A DNA stretch of 64,000 nucleotides, taken from Micromussa lordhowensis (taxonomy: Eukaryota > Cnidaria > Anthozoa > Scleractinia > Lobophylliidae). The stretch lies in assembly GCA_964020085.1 (NCBI GenBank), contig OZ026598.1, positions 5,587,524 to 5,651,523 of the forward strand. Reading direction: 5' to 3'. A model generated the notes under the pieces. It was given only the letters and a program-made list of their open reading frames with translations, had not been told where the DNA came from and searched no databases. Positions 47,178 to 60,600 of this stretch are shown piece by piece (within the stretch, counting starts at the first letter, position 1; the number at the start of each line of letters is the position of its first letter). A program made the translations under genes and the position numbers.

Positions 47178-48560
47178 CGCACCTTTAATCTGTCGTGGAA
47201 ATTCCCTCTTGTTCTCCGTAGATTTCGTTTTTTAAGCCAAAGAAGTCAGAGTTGTGTAATCATCACCCGGGACCATTCACCGGAGTTGTGGGAGTTTTAG
47301 GATGTACTCAGCTGTCGAGTTAATAAGACGGAAATGAAATTTACTTCCCTAAGTTAATTCGCTCGCCAGCAATTATTTAGCGGGGGCGGGTGGGCGCCTG
47401 TGTGTAAAATTAGGAAAGATACGAGCGGAATGGACTAGAACCAATTGCGGACAGTACAATTTCCAGATAACTGTTCATTTTGTATGACGATCACCGTGCT
47501 TTTTCGACCCATGATGACGCATTTTAAAGAACACTACAATAAGATATTAGTCCAATAGAAATATTGACTGTCTGTCAAACCTACTCGTCATTCAAAGCTT
47601 TCCAATTGAGTAATGAATTGTTTTATAATATATATTTCTCCAACTTCATATTTCATGACACCAATATATGCTGATCGGTTAAAACACGAGAAAACTACAA
47701 ACACTATGAAATATGATGCAAATTTCATATCCTGCACGAGAGTCCAATTTCCGCGCTGCGTCGGATCCACAGGATGTAAGCTTCAGTAGGGCAGGAATAT
47801 TGTCGTATAATTTAGGGAATAAAAGGAGGAATAATTAACCGATTTCATGTGGAAGTTTCGCGAATGACGTAGATGTCTAACTGCAGCAGAGAGGTAACAA
47901 GGAGTTGTAGTATATTGGACAGCTTCAGTGGACATCTTTAATTGAACACCTTCGTCATCAGGCTAGAAACCCTTCAACTGCGCTGGGAATAGATCATGTT
48001 ATGAACATAAAACTGACACTGCCATGTCAACGAGTTTCGGGTTAAGGGCCAATTCGAAAGTCAATTAAAGCAGAGCTTAAACAAACTTACGAAAGTGAGC
48101 AGCTTAAAGCAAGTGCAACTGCTTAATGACTAAAATGAACGAAAGCAAAAAAAAATCTATGGACGTGCTATTCTTTGAAAGAGTTCGCTGAAACTGGGTA
48201 ATGAAATCAAATAACGAAAACTTCATGCTTGCTTATAGTCCGATTAAAGTTTGGAAGGAAGCTGAAACCAACCAACGAATACAAAATAATTTTATGCTCG
48301 AGCTATTGAACACCTCGCTTCAACGAAGCAACAAAAAATACTGGGTTGAATTTCCGGACATTTCGAGCAGTGAATGGAATTTCCGAATATATGGACAGCA
48401 TTTTAAAGTTAAACTCAAATTTTGCAAAAATTTGCGTTCGATTAGCGGTTAGTTCAGGGAACTTTCAGAATTTTTCGTTTCAGTGGTTTCTATGTCGCAA
48501 TCGCAAATTTTCACGAAACTTGTTAGATTCCTCCGAGATATAAAAAGAAATCGCACTATT
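47178..48560. other. Upstream flank of the GPCR gene, nothing recognised
   Basis: No exon or repeat end could be supported; a possible promoter region of the GPCR gene. Confidence 0.4.
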
Positions 48561-48565
48561 ACAGT

Positions 48566-49153
48566 AAGGTGGTGAGCCATCGGGTTTTTAATTTTATTAC
48601 ATTAAATTTCATATCTACTTAGAGTAGTACTTTGTTAACCACCTCCGATTTAACCAATCAGCAATCGCACGTGTGAAAAGAACTATTTACTTGAGTAGCA
48701 TAAACCAAACATTGATAATTTAGATTTATTGAAGGCAAAAACTATAATCGCAGAATTATTTTAAACTTTGCAAAAAGTTGCATCTTATTATGGTTACTAC
48801 AATTCGATTATAAGAAATGGGGACCACCGAGCTACTTAAAGTTATAAGCACTTAAAGCTTAAGTTAAGAGTGTTTTAACAGGTCATATTGTTGCTGTGGA
48901 AACCTATTGAGCCACAAAATCGAAAGCAACTTGTTCACCAATGATCAACCTCGTTCCCAGGCTCTCTCTCCTCTACCTCCCTTTGTCGTGGGACAAAGGG
49001 AGGCAGAGGAGAGAGAGCCTGGGAACGAGGTTAACCAATGATTGGGCAGTTTGTTTGATATCATGATTTTGGCATCAACCGATATAGACAGTTTATAATG
49101 ACCCATTAAACTCAAAGACTTGGAAAGTACGTGAAACTGTTTCGAGCCACCTT
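48566..49153. mobile_element. Large foldback element, family F copy 2, interrupted
   Basis: It ends GAGCCACCTT and starts AAGGTGGTGAGCC. Internal blocks (TAAACTTTGC, AAAGTTGCATCTTATTATG, GGTCATATTGTTGCT, GATTGGGCAGTTTG) match 18322-18640. An 88-bp hairpin element interrupts it at 48946. Confidence 0.7.
48946..49033. mobile_element. 88-bp hairpin MITE with 9-bp target duplication
   Basis: It begins CAACCTCGTTCCCAGGC and ends GCCTGGGAACGAGGTTA, and nearly all of it folds back on itself. ACCAATGAT flanks both ends (48937-48945 and 49034-49042). The uninterrupted host copy at 18531-18541 has a single ACCAATGATTGGG, which proves insertion and defines the duplication. Confidence 0.85.
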
Positions 49154-49576
49154 AAAGCAAAATTTCCCTATTAAAATATTTTACTCGCATTTAGCCTGTT
49201 CTTTGTTGCTTGGCTTAAATAATTTGTGTATGGTTCGTTAGATACGCTTAGTCGGTTTTTAGAAATTAAATGGTTGGTCGGTTACATAGTACTTCTAGTT
49301 TAGTTACAGTGATACGACACTGTTATACCGTTAAGCCAGAAACGTTTCTGGAATGCTAACTTGTCTAACTTGTTGCTATCGATCAGAGGCGAGATGAAAC
49401 GGTGCAAATAAACTGCAACTTCATCACTAATTATCCCAGGCTGGGATAATTAGCGATGAAGGTTCATTTAGGCAAACAAAACATACATAAAGTTCTCTTA
49501 CAGAGTGAATCCTATACTTTACTCTTAAGGTTTTTCGGCGAAAGTCCGTTTCTTTAAACTCACCAGTCTTAAGTAA

Positions 49577-49650
49577 GTTTAACGCCTGATCGAAGGGTCT
49601 GGGTTCAAGTTCTGGCCAAGACAGTTGCGTCAAGTTCTTGGGAACGCAAC
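49577..49650 (+). mobile_element. SINE family S fragment
   Basis: GATCGAAGGGTCTGGGTTC and TCTGGCCAAGACAG followed by TTCTTGGG match the head and early body of the SINE copies at 36044 and 57232; the rest is missing. Confidence 0.5.
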
Positions 49651-50312
49651 GGAAGAAACTTCTTTCGCCAAAAGTATACAGCTGTGTCGACAAAGGGTGT
49701 CCCACAAAACTTAAGCATAGTTTATCGTTACCTGATTTTATAGGTTAACGGTGTTTCAGCAAGAAGGAAACGAAGCATGAGTACACGTGTTTGCGCTGTT
49801 TTCTTCTATCAGCTGAAACACCTTGCAGCTTCAAGACACCTGAAACCAACATTACCCGTGATACATTTCGACATTGACGCGTTTGTGGGACAACCTTTCT
49901 CCAAAACAGCTGTAAATAAATACAGTTTAATAAATACCTAGCATCCGAAAAGGAATATTTCTAGTATGACGCGCCAAAGGGGACAAACATACTTAAAATA
50001 TATGAAACTTGTTCTAAATATAGAAAACGTGTTCTAAATATATGAAGCTTGTTCTAAATATAAAATAAAAACAATAAATAGGCGTCCACTTTGGCTTAAA
50101 AACATTCTCGGATATTTGTCCGCGATCGTTATTTGTTCTAAGGAGCGAATAGTTTTTCTAGAGCGAACTTTGAGCTTCGAGTTTTCTATACACGAAACAA
50201 GTTTTACATATCAAAAACAAAGTTTACATATTTCGAACATGTTTTACATAATACTAGTCCAGGTGAAGTTCACCATTGAAACTAAAAGTGTTCTACAGTA
50301 AAGGAGCGAACT

Positions 50313-50613
50313 ATTTAAGCAATAGAGCCTTTTTTCGTTGTTTACATAGCCTCGCCATCTAAACGCCGTGAAGGAGGGTTGGATGAGTTCGAGACAGCTA
50401 CACGCTAACCCAAGACGAAGTCGAGGGTTTGCATAACTTTTGAGAATTCTCCCAGCCCCCGAGTGTTTAGATGAGGCTATATAAACACGGAAAAAGTGCT
50501 CTATTGTATTTATAAAAAAATACGCGCGAATCGAAATCGTCACAACCGTGTTCTAAACACACCTATCGACCAACGAGAGCGCGCGTAGTAGCTCAGTTAT
50601 TTTATAAAACAGG
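50313..50613. mobile_element. Foldback element, family C copy 2
   Basis: It carries AGCAATAGAGCC, GCCTCGCCATCTAAAC, the GACGAAGTCGAGGGTTTGC centre and GTGTTTAGATGAGGCTATATA, then the flank part in opposite order to copy 1 at 27520-27830. Confidence 0.7.
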
Positions 50614-50741
50614 AGAGTTGCACCATCTACTGTAACAGAACAAGTTTTATGTATTTAGAACAAGTGTTGTCTATTTTAAGGAAGTATTTTAGACGCCTCA
50701 TATTCTACAATTCACGGTACATAAGCTTAGTCAGAAGACGT

Positions 50742-51202
50742 TTATCCAACCGGCATAGCGTGCTCTGGGAAAAGTACTGGGGTGGCCACAACAGCAGCGC
50801 CAGTCTCAAACTTCCAAATAACCGATCCATCGTCGCCATGCAACGCGTACACGAACTTATCCGAGCTAGCGGCGTACACAACGTTATCACGTGATACGGC
50901 CACAGATGCCATGATGTAGTCACGTGTTGTTGGAGACCATATATGGGAGCCGTCGGTTTGTTTGAGTGCCAAGACACGACCATCACCTGATCCAACGAAC
51001 ACCTAGGGTTTCAAACGAAATATTCGTACAATGTATACTTTTAAAAATTTCACGAAGCGCCAGGTTTTCGATATACTTCGTAAAGTAAACCACGTGTGGA
51101 CAGTAGATTGGCAACTCCAGGCAGTTAACATGGACCGTAAAATATCGATAACATACCCCGGGCTTACATTTGTCCAAAAGACTCATTGGCTAGCCTCATT
51201 CA

Positions 51203-51235
<33 letters not shown>

Positions 51236-54200
51236 AGGGGGCATTACCAATCTGAGAATTTACTTCTGTTTTCAAGAATAATAAAATAATAAAACCCTCT
51301 AGACATAATGATATCAAACACAAAACATGTAGTGCGGTCGTTAAATGAGAATTACGAGTCTAAGCAAACTGCAATGACATAAGCTCTGCCGGAGCTTATC
51401 ACGTTTTCTGTTGTACGGAGCGAGTATTTCCCTGGATGGGATGCGCAGGGTTACCCCAAGTGTTAAATTCGTCGGTGCCCATTTATATACCTGGGTGGAG
51501 AGAGGCACTGTGAGAGTAGAGTGTCTTGCTCAAGAACACAACTTAATAACCCTGGCCAGGGCTGGAACCCGGACCACTCGATCCGGAGTCCACTGAGCTA
51601 GCCAATAGACCCTCTCGCCTCCCATAGAAGAGGGATTATACTCGCTAGAAGTTATAAGCTCAATCTAAATACAAGACCGCATGCGTACATTGCAGGATAC
51701 AATCTTTTTCTTGACACCGGGCAATTCATTATTCTTACTCACCCTCCCATCCTCAGTGATAACAGGTGACGACACCACCTCCCCGCCAGTATTCACTGTC
51801 CACTTGATCTTTCCCGCCAAAGGCCCATCGATGGTATTGACAGCAATCAACTGATCCTTGATTAAACCGACGTACAGCGTGCCATCTAACTTACTCACCA
51901 CTGGAGAGGATTCCACTTCAGAACCCGTGTCACATGACCAGTACAGCTTACCGGTTTCGCGATCAAGAGCGTAGATGTTATGGTCCAGGGAGGCAACGAA
52001 CACGGTCTGACCGCCCGGGAGGAGAGCGGGTGAGCCATAAACGCTTCCGGCACCGTCGAACTTCCAAACCATCTCACCCGAGGTAGCGTTTAAGGCGAAA
52101 ATATGAGATGTATCCTGTGAGTCGGAAGTGTTCGATTCATCAGAGGCACAGCCGGTGAATAACAGGCCTCGCCCGTTGTCTACAGTAACAGCACTCCATA
52201 TGGGACACTGAAGTTTTCTTGTCCACAAAGCGTGCCCGCTTTTGCCATCCAGCGCATATAAGATTTTATCGTGGGACCCGACGTAGACTGTTCCGTCCAC
52301 AGCCACGGTTGGGCTTGCCACGACAGCACCTTGGGTGCTCACCTTCCAAATCAGAGAACCATCGGCCGCGGCAAGGGCATGCACGCTGCCATCGTTGGAG
52401 CCAAAATAGACCATTTCCTCGTCGTGGCTGAGAGCTGCAGATGACAGGATCTTGCCAAGAGTTCGGAATTTCCAGATGACGTTTCCGTTTGCAGCGCTTA
52501 GTGCGTACATGTTGTGATCTTCGGAACCGACAAAAACTAGTGGTTCGACTGCCGAATCACCGCTAGGGCCCTCGTCATCTGTTAAAAGAGAGAGAAGGGA
52601 CTGAATGAATTTTTTTTCAAATATTCGTTCGCTTCAGCAGTATAATGCCCGCTACTGCAGAGACTTCATGTACAAAAGCAGATTTTGTGCATCGGAGAAA
52701 GTGTTCACTACTTTACGACTGCAAAAACGACAACGACAATAAATATAAAATTCGGTTAGTTTTGAGTTCAACTCACAGCACAATCCACAGCTCTCTTGAC
52801 AGTTAATCAACATCCAGTCTGGGTTTGATTGACATTCACCAGAGGACGCCCACTGCTCACAGTTTGAATGCTTGTCAGCGCAAGCTACAATGAAAACAAT
52901 TATTAACGTGGTCAATTCGAATATGAAGTTGGCTACAATTGTGACGTTTATTTTCCATGACTTAACAAATTGTGTATTGGCTTTGGGTTTCGAGTTTTCG
53001 TAGAGGTTTAAGCCTGATTGGTAATCAGGTAATTAGCCGATCAGGCACAAAAGTAGATCAAAAGCGGCTGCGGAAAAACAAGGTTTTGTGCTAACTCTCG
53101 ATTACATATTTTCCCGCGCTCGACACTGGTTACATATTTTCTGCGCTAGGCACTGGTTAAATGTCTTCCCGCCTTGCTGCACAAGTGGTTACACTTTTTA
53201 CCGCGGTTCGCACTGGTTACATGTTTTCCCGCGCTTCACACTGGTTACGTGTTTTCCCGCGGTTACACATTTAACGCGCTTCACACTGGTTACATATTTT
53301 TCCGCGTTTCACAGTGGTTACATGTTTTACCGCGGTTGCACATTTACCGCGCTTCACACTGGTTACTTATTTTCCTGCGCTCCCCACAGGTTACATATTT
53401 TCCCGCGATTCACACTGGTCACATGTTTTTTCGCGCTCGACACTGGGTACGTTTTTTTTTTTTTGGGGGGGGGGGGGGGTCTCTTGATACTGGTACCAAA
53501 ATTGCATAAATGCATTGATTGACTTTAAAATGTTACATCATAAAAAAATGCTTCTTGAAACATTGATGCTGAAATAACTGGTGTAAACGTTTGTTTCCCT
53601 TCACTTGAGAACAAGGGAGAAATAAAGTTGTTCACTTTATCTAACCTAAAACCACTTATCATTGAATAATTTATTTTTGCTTTCTTTTTGTTTTTTTGCG
53701 GTCATAATTACCTGATCCTTTCTCCAACTTCTGTTCCAGAGGATGATATTCGTAATCAGTGATATTGGTGAAATACGTGATTTCATCGTCATTTAGAGAG
53801 AAGTCCAAAGCTCGGAAATTCAAGTAAATATTTCGAGGGTTCTTGGATCTTGGTATGACCGTCACATTCACGTGAATCGCCCATCGTAGGACAACTTGAG
53901 AAGCAACAAACTCGTAGTGACTGGCGACCTCCAAGATCAGCGAGGAAGTTAGAACAGGATTTTTTTGCAAACCGTGGAAGTAGACCCATTGAGTTCCTGA
54001 AATGAAGACGTCAATTTAGCACGTCCAACATTTTATGGTCATTTTGAGTTCATAATAAATGTGATCTTTAACTTTTTTAACTTAAACCTTGTGGTCACTC
54101 AACACGTTATGGAGCCTTGGACTATTTAGAAGAATTAGAGCTTTGCAAGAGCTTATAGCCAGTCAAGTTTGCAATCAATTGAAATAAAGATGTTTTTAAA

Positions 54201-54369
54201 AGTAACCACTAACTTTAAAATTTACTTTATTCAGTTGAACCACTGGAAACTGCATAAACGTTTTGGGAGTTTCTGCTAATATATAGTACGGCTAGTATTT
54301 GTAGCGGATATAACGCGCGCTCTGATTGACTAGTTTTAGGGCATTATGTATGGGTTATTGACCAAGTGT

Positions 54370-54402
<33 letters not shown>

Positions 54403-54413
54403 TTTTTTGCGTG

Positions 54414-54446
<33 letters not shown>

Positions 54447-54579
54447 CACACAAAAAATGAACGAGGCCAATATCAAGCCATCTTGACCGAACAAGCTCGG
54501 TCAATAAAGGATTTATTATATGGCTTTTGGGGAAATATTTCTTGCGGGACAAGGCGGGTAGTCCCGAGCGGGCAAGATG

Positions 54580-54610
<31 letters not shown>

Positions 54611-57600
54611 CAGCGCAGGATTTGATTCATCTTGCCCGCTCGCGGAGCTAGCCATATAATAATCTCTTGTAATGCCCAAGGGCTGATTACGGGCCTGTGA
54701 AAACAAAAAGCCACAGAATGAGCAACTTATTAACCTCAAACGTTCGGTCTTTACTGGAAATTATTATATGACTTGGTTTTGTAGCCGATTTTACGTGTGC
54801 TCTGATTGGCTAATACTAGGGCTTTATTCTCCCGTAATGCCCACGGGTCGATTACGGGCCTGCAAAAGCCAAGCAAAAAGCCATATACATGTAATAAACA
54901 ACTTATTAACCTCGAACGATCGGTCTTTACGGGAAAATCTCAAACCTCGGCCTTGCCGTATTGACCGAGAGATAGCGAGATCAATACGGCAAGGCCGAGG
55001 TTCGAGATTTTCCCCTAAAGACCTACTCTCAGTTAAAAAGTAGTTAATCTCAAACCTCGACTTTGCCGTATTGACTACGGCAAGGTCTCGGCGGTTTCAG
55101 ATTTTCCCGTAAAGACCGAACGTTTGAGGTTAATACGTAGTTAGTAATGCCTAAAATATGTTTTGCTTGTTGGAATTGTTCTACGGAAAAGATATACTTT
55201 GAGCAAAGGCTAACCTTCATTTTCAGTAGGTGTATTTGTGCCATATTCTCTCGGCAAAAAAGGATCGAAAATTACATTCCAATTCACATTGTCAACGCAC
55301 AGCATAGGTCCGATTTTTACACTAAATATGTCGCTCAAAGCTCAAACTGGCAGACTTTTTTATAATTTATCTACAGAAAAAAAAACTCACCAAGAGTAGA
55401 GTAACCAATGTAACGAATATTGTGCTCTTGGCAGAACGCTCTAATCCGACGATCTTGATGAAACGGGTCAAACCAGTTTTGAACTGCCGACACCGGTACT
55501 GTGGCAAGCTTAACTAGCTCTTCCAGGTCTTGAAGGTCAAAATTGCTTACACCCAGGCTGCGAATCTTTCCTTTCTTCTGCATTTCTTCCATTGCTTTCC
55601 AGCTCTCTTGCCATGTACCTTTTGGTTCTCCTGCGGAAAACAAAAGAGTTTTATAAGAAAATGTCACGTAAAACCCGCTGGGAACCTATCAATGGCTTGA
55701 AAGGTAGAAAAACACCTGCACTTGGACTTAAGTGACTCATACATACCTCTAACTTACCGAGCTCGAGGCCCCTATTGTAGAAGTTACGGACCGAGTACCT
55801 TTAAATCGAAAGCATCTATAACTTACAGTACGGAGCGAGAAGAATGGAAACGATTTCAAGTCACGTGAAACGCCTTCAATTCGATCTCGCAATTTCGAGT
55901 TTTCAATGTCCAAAGGTTTAAAGCCATCAAAGTTAAGAACACTTTACGATAAAAATTAATTGTCAATAACAGGACAGACACATGAAAAACTGACGTCCAT
56001 TTGTTTATTTACGAGAACAAATTGTCAATTGTCTACTGTAGCTCGTTGACGCATTGCATAAATGATAAATTCATGCGTCTGTCCACTTAATCTTACTATT
56101 AGCTAATGAACGTGCAAGAATGTCTGCAGTTATTGTAAAAATCAATATTATACTTGCCTTCTCCACAGGTTAGAAGAAAGTCGTCACATTGTTGAGAGTG
56201 TATTAAAAACAAGTCAATGTAGTCTGTGTTCAGAGATTTCAGAGACATCTCAATGGCCTCTAAAGTTGTATCATAGCCTAGAAATCTGGGATGTAGCTTG
56301 GTCATGATAAATATTTCCGATCGAGGAATTTCACTCTGTGCAATCGCTTCAGCGACTTGAGGTTCTGAGTTATAATATCCTTGGGCAGTGTCAATCAACC
56401 TGGACAAAAATTGAATAAGAATTCCAACATCAGACCAGTACCTTCTATGAGCTACTCCCAGGGGATACTCCCAGAAATATTGGATGGATGTGTGCAGCCT
56501 GCTTTCCAAAACCCTTACCCTATTTAAGACCAAAATCTATGATTTACCCTGACCAAAAATTCCAGACCCAATTTAAGACCTGACCCTTAAAACAATACCC
56601 TGCTTCAGACCTTAAAAAAATTAATAATTAGTTTCGATCCCTCATTCAGACTGATGTTAAAGGCATTGTGAAGGGCTTTTGTTTTGATGGTTTTATCCAT
56701 GATGATGAAAAAGTAGCCTCTTCTAAATAAAAACGTACCCAATTCAAGACTAGAGTGCAAAAACCATATCTTTGATGTGAAATGTGCTTGACGTACTAAT
56801 AATTTGAGTTCTGTTAAGTACCACTAACACAGGACATGGCAATGAATGCATGTTACAAGGCTTAAAGTATCTTCTACACAACAAAGTGCTCCTTTCTGAC
56901 CTCCAAGAACAGCCAGTGAAGCAGAAATAGAGATCTCTACAAGAAATTATGCACTGAGTAAGCTGAAGTTCATTGAGTCAACAACTGTCTAGTTTTAAAC
57001 TATATAAAATGCATTTCTCATCTAGGGTATATGTATATGAGGAAAAAATTGTATTCTATATTAGGGCTTGCAGTTAGAAGGAACATTTTAAAAGTTCATC
57101 TAGAAAAATAGAATAATCCGGTGAATAACAAAGGGCAGTCCAGTTTATCGGTGATCACTTCTAAACACTGTACTGTAAACCAGAAAGCAGTTTGATTTCC
57201 ATGTTAGAAGATATTCATAAGAAAGTTATTATGGCTTAGTTGGAGTGCGCTTGACTCCGGAGAGAGCGCTCCGGGTTCGAGCCCTGGCCGCGGACATTGT
57301 GTTGTGATCTTGGGTACTCACGGACACTCATGGTGCCTCTCTCCACCCAGATGTATACTGTAAATGGGTACTGGCAAATTTAATTTTGGGGGTAACCCTG
57401 CAATGGATTAGCATCCCATCCAGGGGGGAGTAGAAATATTCCTAGTCGCTTCATTCTACTGAAACTGGGATAAGCTCTGATCCGGCCTGATGAGCCACTT
57501 GGCTCATATGCAGACTTTACCCAAGTAACAAAGCTGATAGATGTATTCAAATAAGTTTTAAGTATGTGAAGTAACAGTCCTCAGCCAAATATGGCATTTA

Positions 57601-60600
57601 AACTGAATGATGATTTCCCTTTTCATGAGTCTTATCACCTGTAGCCAACTTCAAGTGCTGTTTTCACAGCAGCCCTTGTGTTTTCCATCAGGGTAGCTGT
57701 ACCAAATCCCATTACTGGCACTGCAAATGTAGAAAGTACATGCACAGTGAATGCGTCAATAACAATTGAATACTATTAAGATCAAAGCACCTGTCTAATT
57801 ACGTAATGTAGCTAATTTGAAGCTCCAAACCATCAGTTAAAATTAAATGACAATGACGACAACAACAATGATGATGATGATGATGATGGTGATGATGATG
57901 GTAATGAGATGATGATGATGGCAAGGACATGCAAAAAAGTGTTTACTTACAAGTTTACACTCTCAACTTGTCCACAGTAATGGTGCAAAATTTAATTCTC
58001 CAAAGGTTAATTACATTGTTAAAATTAATAATTACTCTTCTAATACTTACTTGTGTATCCACTTGCAAGTTTGACATCTGCTGGCCTCTCATTTTGTTTT
58101 GGAATCCTTAGCGGTCCACTGCTAGGGTCACTAGCATTGATTTTCAGAATGGCATTCAAGGCATGCTTCTCTTCCTGGCACTGAATCTTGTCTGGTTCAT
58201 CCGGCACAAGCTTGTCAAACAGCTCTGTTACCTACAAAATATATTTTACAAAAATCAACGGAATATCCTACAAAATTTGTTGCAATTGTCATGTTTTTGA
58301 GTCACTGAATTAAACTTGGATAATGTGAATGCATGTATCTTTCTGTGCCTGATGCAACCTTGTTTCCAGGACCTCTCTTCCTCCTAACAAGAGAGACCCT
58401 GGGAACTAGACAGCTCTTCCCAGGGCCTCTCTTCTTCCCACCAAAAGAAATCCTGGAAACTACTGTACCTACCAGTGGAAGACTCATTTATTCATTAACT
58501 AGTTTTACTTGGAAAAAAATGAACATCTCTTATAGGCTAAAACTGAACAAAACAGTTACCTTTGTCACATCTCTATCTTCAGAAATCCCAGCCTCGCGAA
58601 ACTGCTGCTCAAAGTTGAATATTGCAAACCAGACGTTGAGGGCAATGTTAGGAGCATCGTATGACCGAACAATGTGCCACCAGTATTGAGGGACATACAA
58701 CATATCACCTGCCATCAAAAACAAAGAGCAATTGAAACACGTTTCATGCAGGCTTCACAACTTTACATCAATGCATGGAGATAAGTTCTTCCACCATAAT
58801 ACATAATAATATTATTATAAGCATTTTTTATAGAAATCTGAATGTACAGTTATAGATATGAATGTTACGAATGGCATATTTATTATTAATAGCTACCTGA
58901 GTTTAAAGCACTCACCTTTATTCAAAGTTACCTCATAATAAGGCACATCTGCTAGTTTTGGATAAGTCTCCAAGTCTAACTTCTCTGGATCAATTGACAA
59001 CACTCCTGGGACAATGCTAAACTGATCGGCATAAAGATTTTTGCTGTGTGTGCTATTAACCAAGTATACAGTCTTTGTCCCAGAGATGACTGTAAGAATA
59101 TTCTCCAATCCGTCATGATGGAAGGCTGAATTAGCATCACCGCTACTAAACAATAAATTGAGGCTATCAATTGATGATGATATCTCGTGGCAGTTTAATA
59201 TTGAAGGCAGGATAATGTCATTTAACATAGGACTGTTTGGCGAGAATGAAGAATCAAGGTATACATCATCAGATTTATATATTTTCAGGAATTCCCCAAA
59301 TGATAGTGGTTTCCTGACAGGCTGTTCATTTTTGAATTTCTTCCGATATTCCACAGTAAAAATGTCAGATCCAAAATTTGATGTCAGATAGGATTCATTT
59401 TGCCATAGTTGTACGGCAGGCCAGTGACTAGCACCATTTCTGATTACTACGGGTTTCCTTTTGTGAACATAGTTGTGGTAGAAGTCCACACTACTTGGAG
59501 CATACTTCAAGCTTGCAATTTCACCTTCGGATGGTCTGTGTTCACCAAAAGGCTTCAGATGGCCTTTTGAAAAAAATGGTTAGTGAATTGATCAGCAACA
59601 TAAAATTCAAATCAGTTCTAAATCTAATCCAGTACGTAGGAAATATTAGCCTAGCAAAAGAACAATCTGATTGGTTCAGGTTGATTTTCATCCGAACAAA
59701 CTAACCTCCTGAGTGCCTTATATGACATACTCAGTACACCATAATTTTTGCCCCTCAGGTACCTAATGACGAACTGAGTATGCCAAAATTTTAAGAGATT
59801 TAGTCAAACTCACAGCACACCAGAAACAAATTTTATCGGCACCTAATATTCATTAATCATAGGATGTTTTTCAAGAGACTGCTAATTTCCCATTGCTGTG
59901 ACATCACATGGATATTTCATTACGTCAACCTCAACTCTGCTCGTCCAGGACAAGTAGATTTTCAGGCCAGGCAAGTAACGTTTCGTTTCATGGCAAGTCA
60001 TAAATCATAAAAGAGCAAACTAAGACTTGCCTTAAGGGCAAGCAGAATTTGAGAGCTACTTTCCCCAAGGGCAACCTGGAATTCTTTTTGTTTTGAGCCG
60101 GGTGCATCAGTGAAGTTTACCGCATTACTTCAGGAAATGTATACATGTCTATCGTTAAATTTGAAAAACTTATAACACTTGATTTTTTTTTACTAGACAC
60201 CCATTTTCAGTGAAACTGTTATGGCACAGCGTAGTCACAATGGCCTGGCACTCAAGGGACTAATTAGTTGCATATATTAAGAAGTTTCTTTCAGTAGGTG
60301 AGAAATTTTACCCTCACAGTGATTCTTTCCAAACAGGTCTCAGGTGGGTTATGCTGCCCACCAGATAAATCACTGTCCAGTGGATAAGCATTAACAGGAC
60401 AAATTACCCTATCGAACTGGATAGTGCTAAATTGAGTGGAAGAATTATCTAGCCCCCAACTGCCCCCAGGTTTTTAAATGAATACCAGCAAATTAAATAT
60501 TGAGGGCAACCTGACAACACATGGGATAAAAACCTGTGACGGACCTGTGACTCATCCAGGGGGGGGGGGGGGGGAGGGTAGTAAATAATACTTCTGGCTA

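Noticed and set aside
53095..53455. Repeat array considered as CRISPR
   Set aside because: Units are contiguous and diverged with no unique spacers, and the genome is animal.
53088..53522. 144-aa and 111-aa ORFs rich in Tyr, Phe and His
   Set aside because: They only read through the 28-30-bp minisatellite and a T/G homopolymer.
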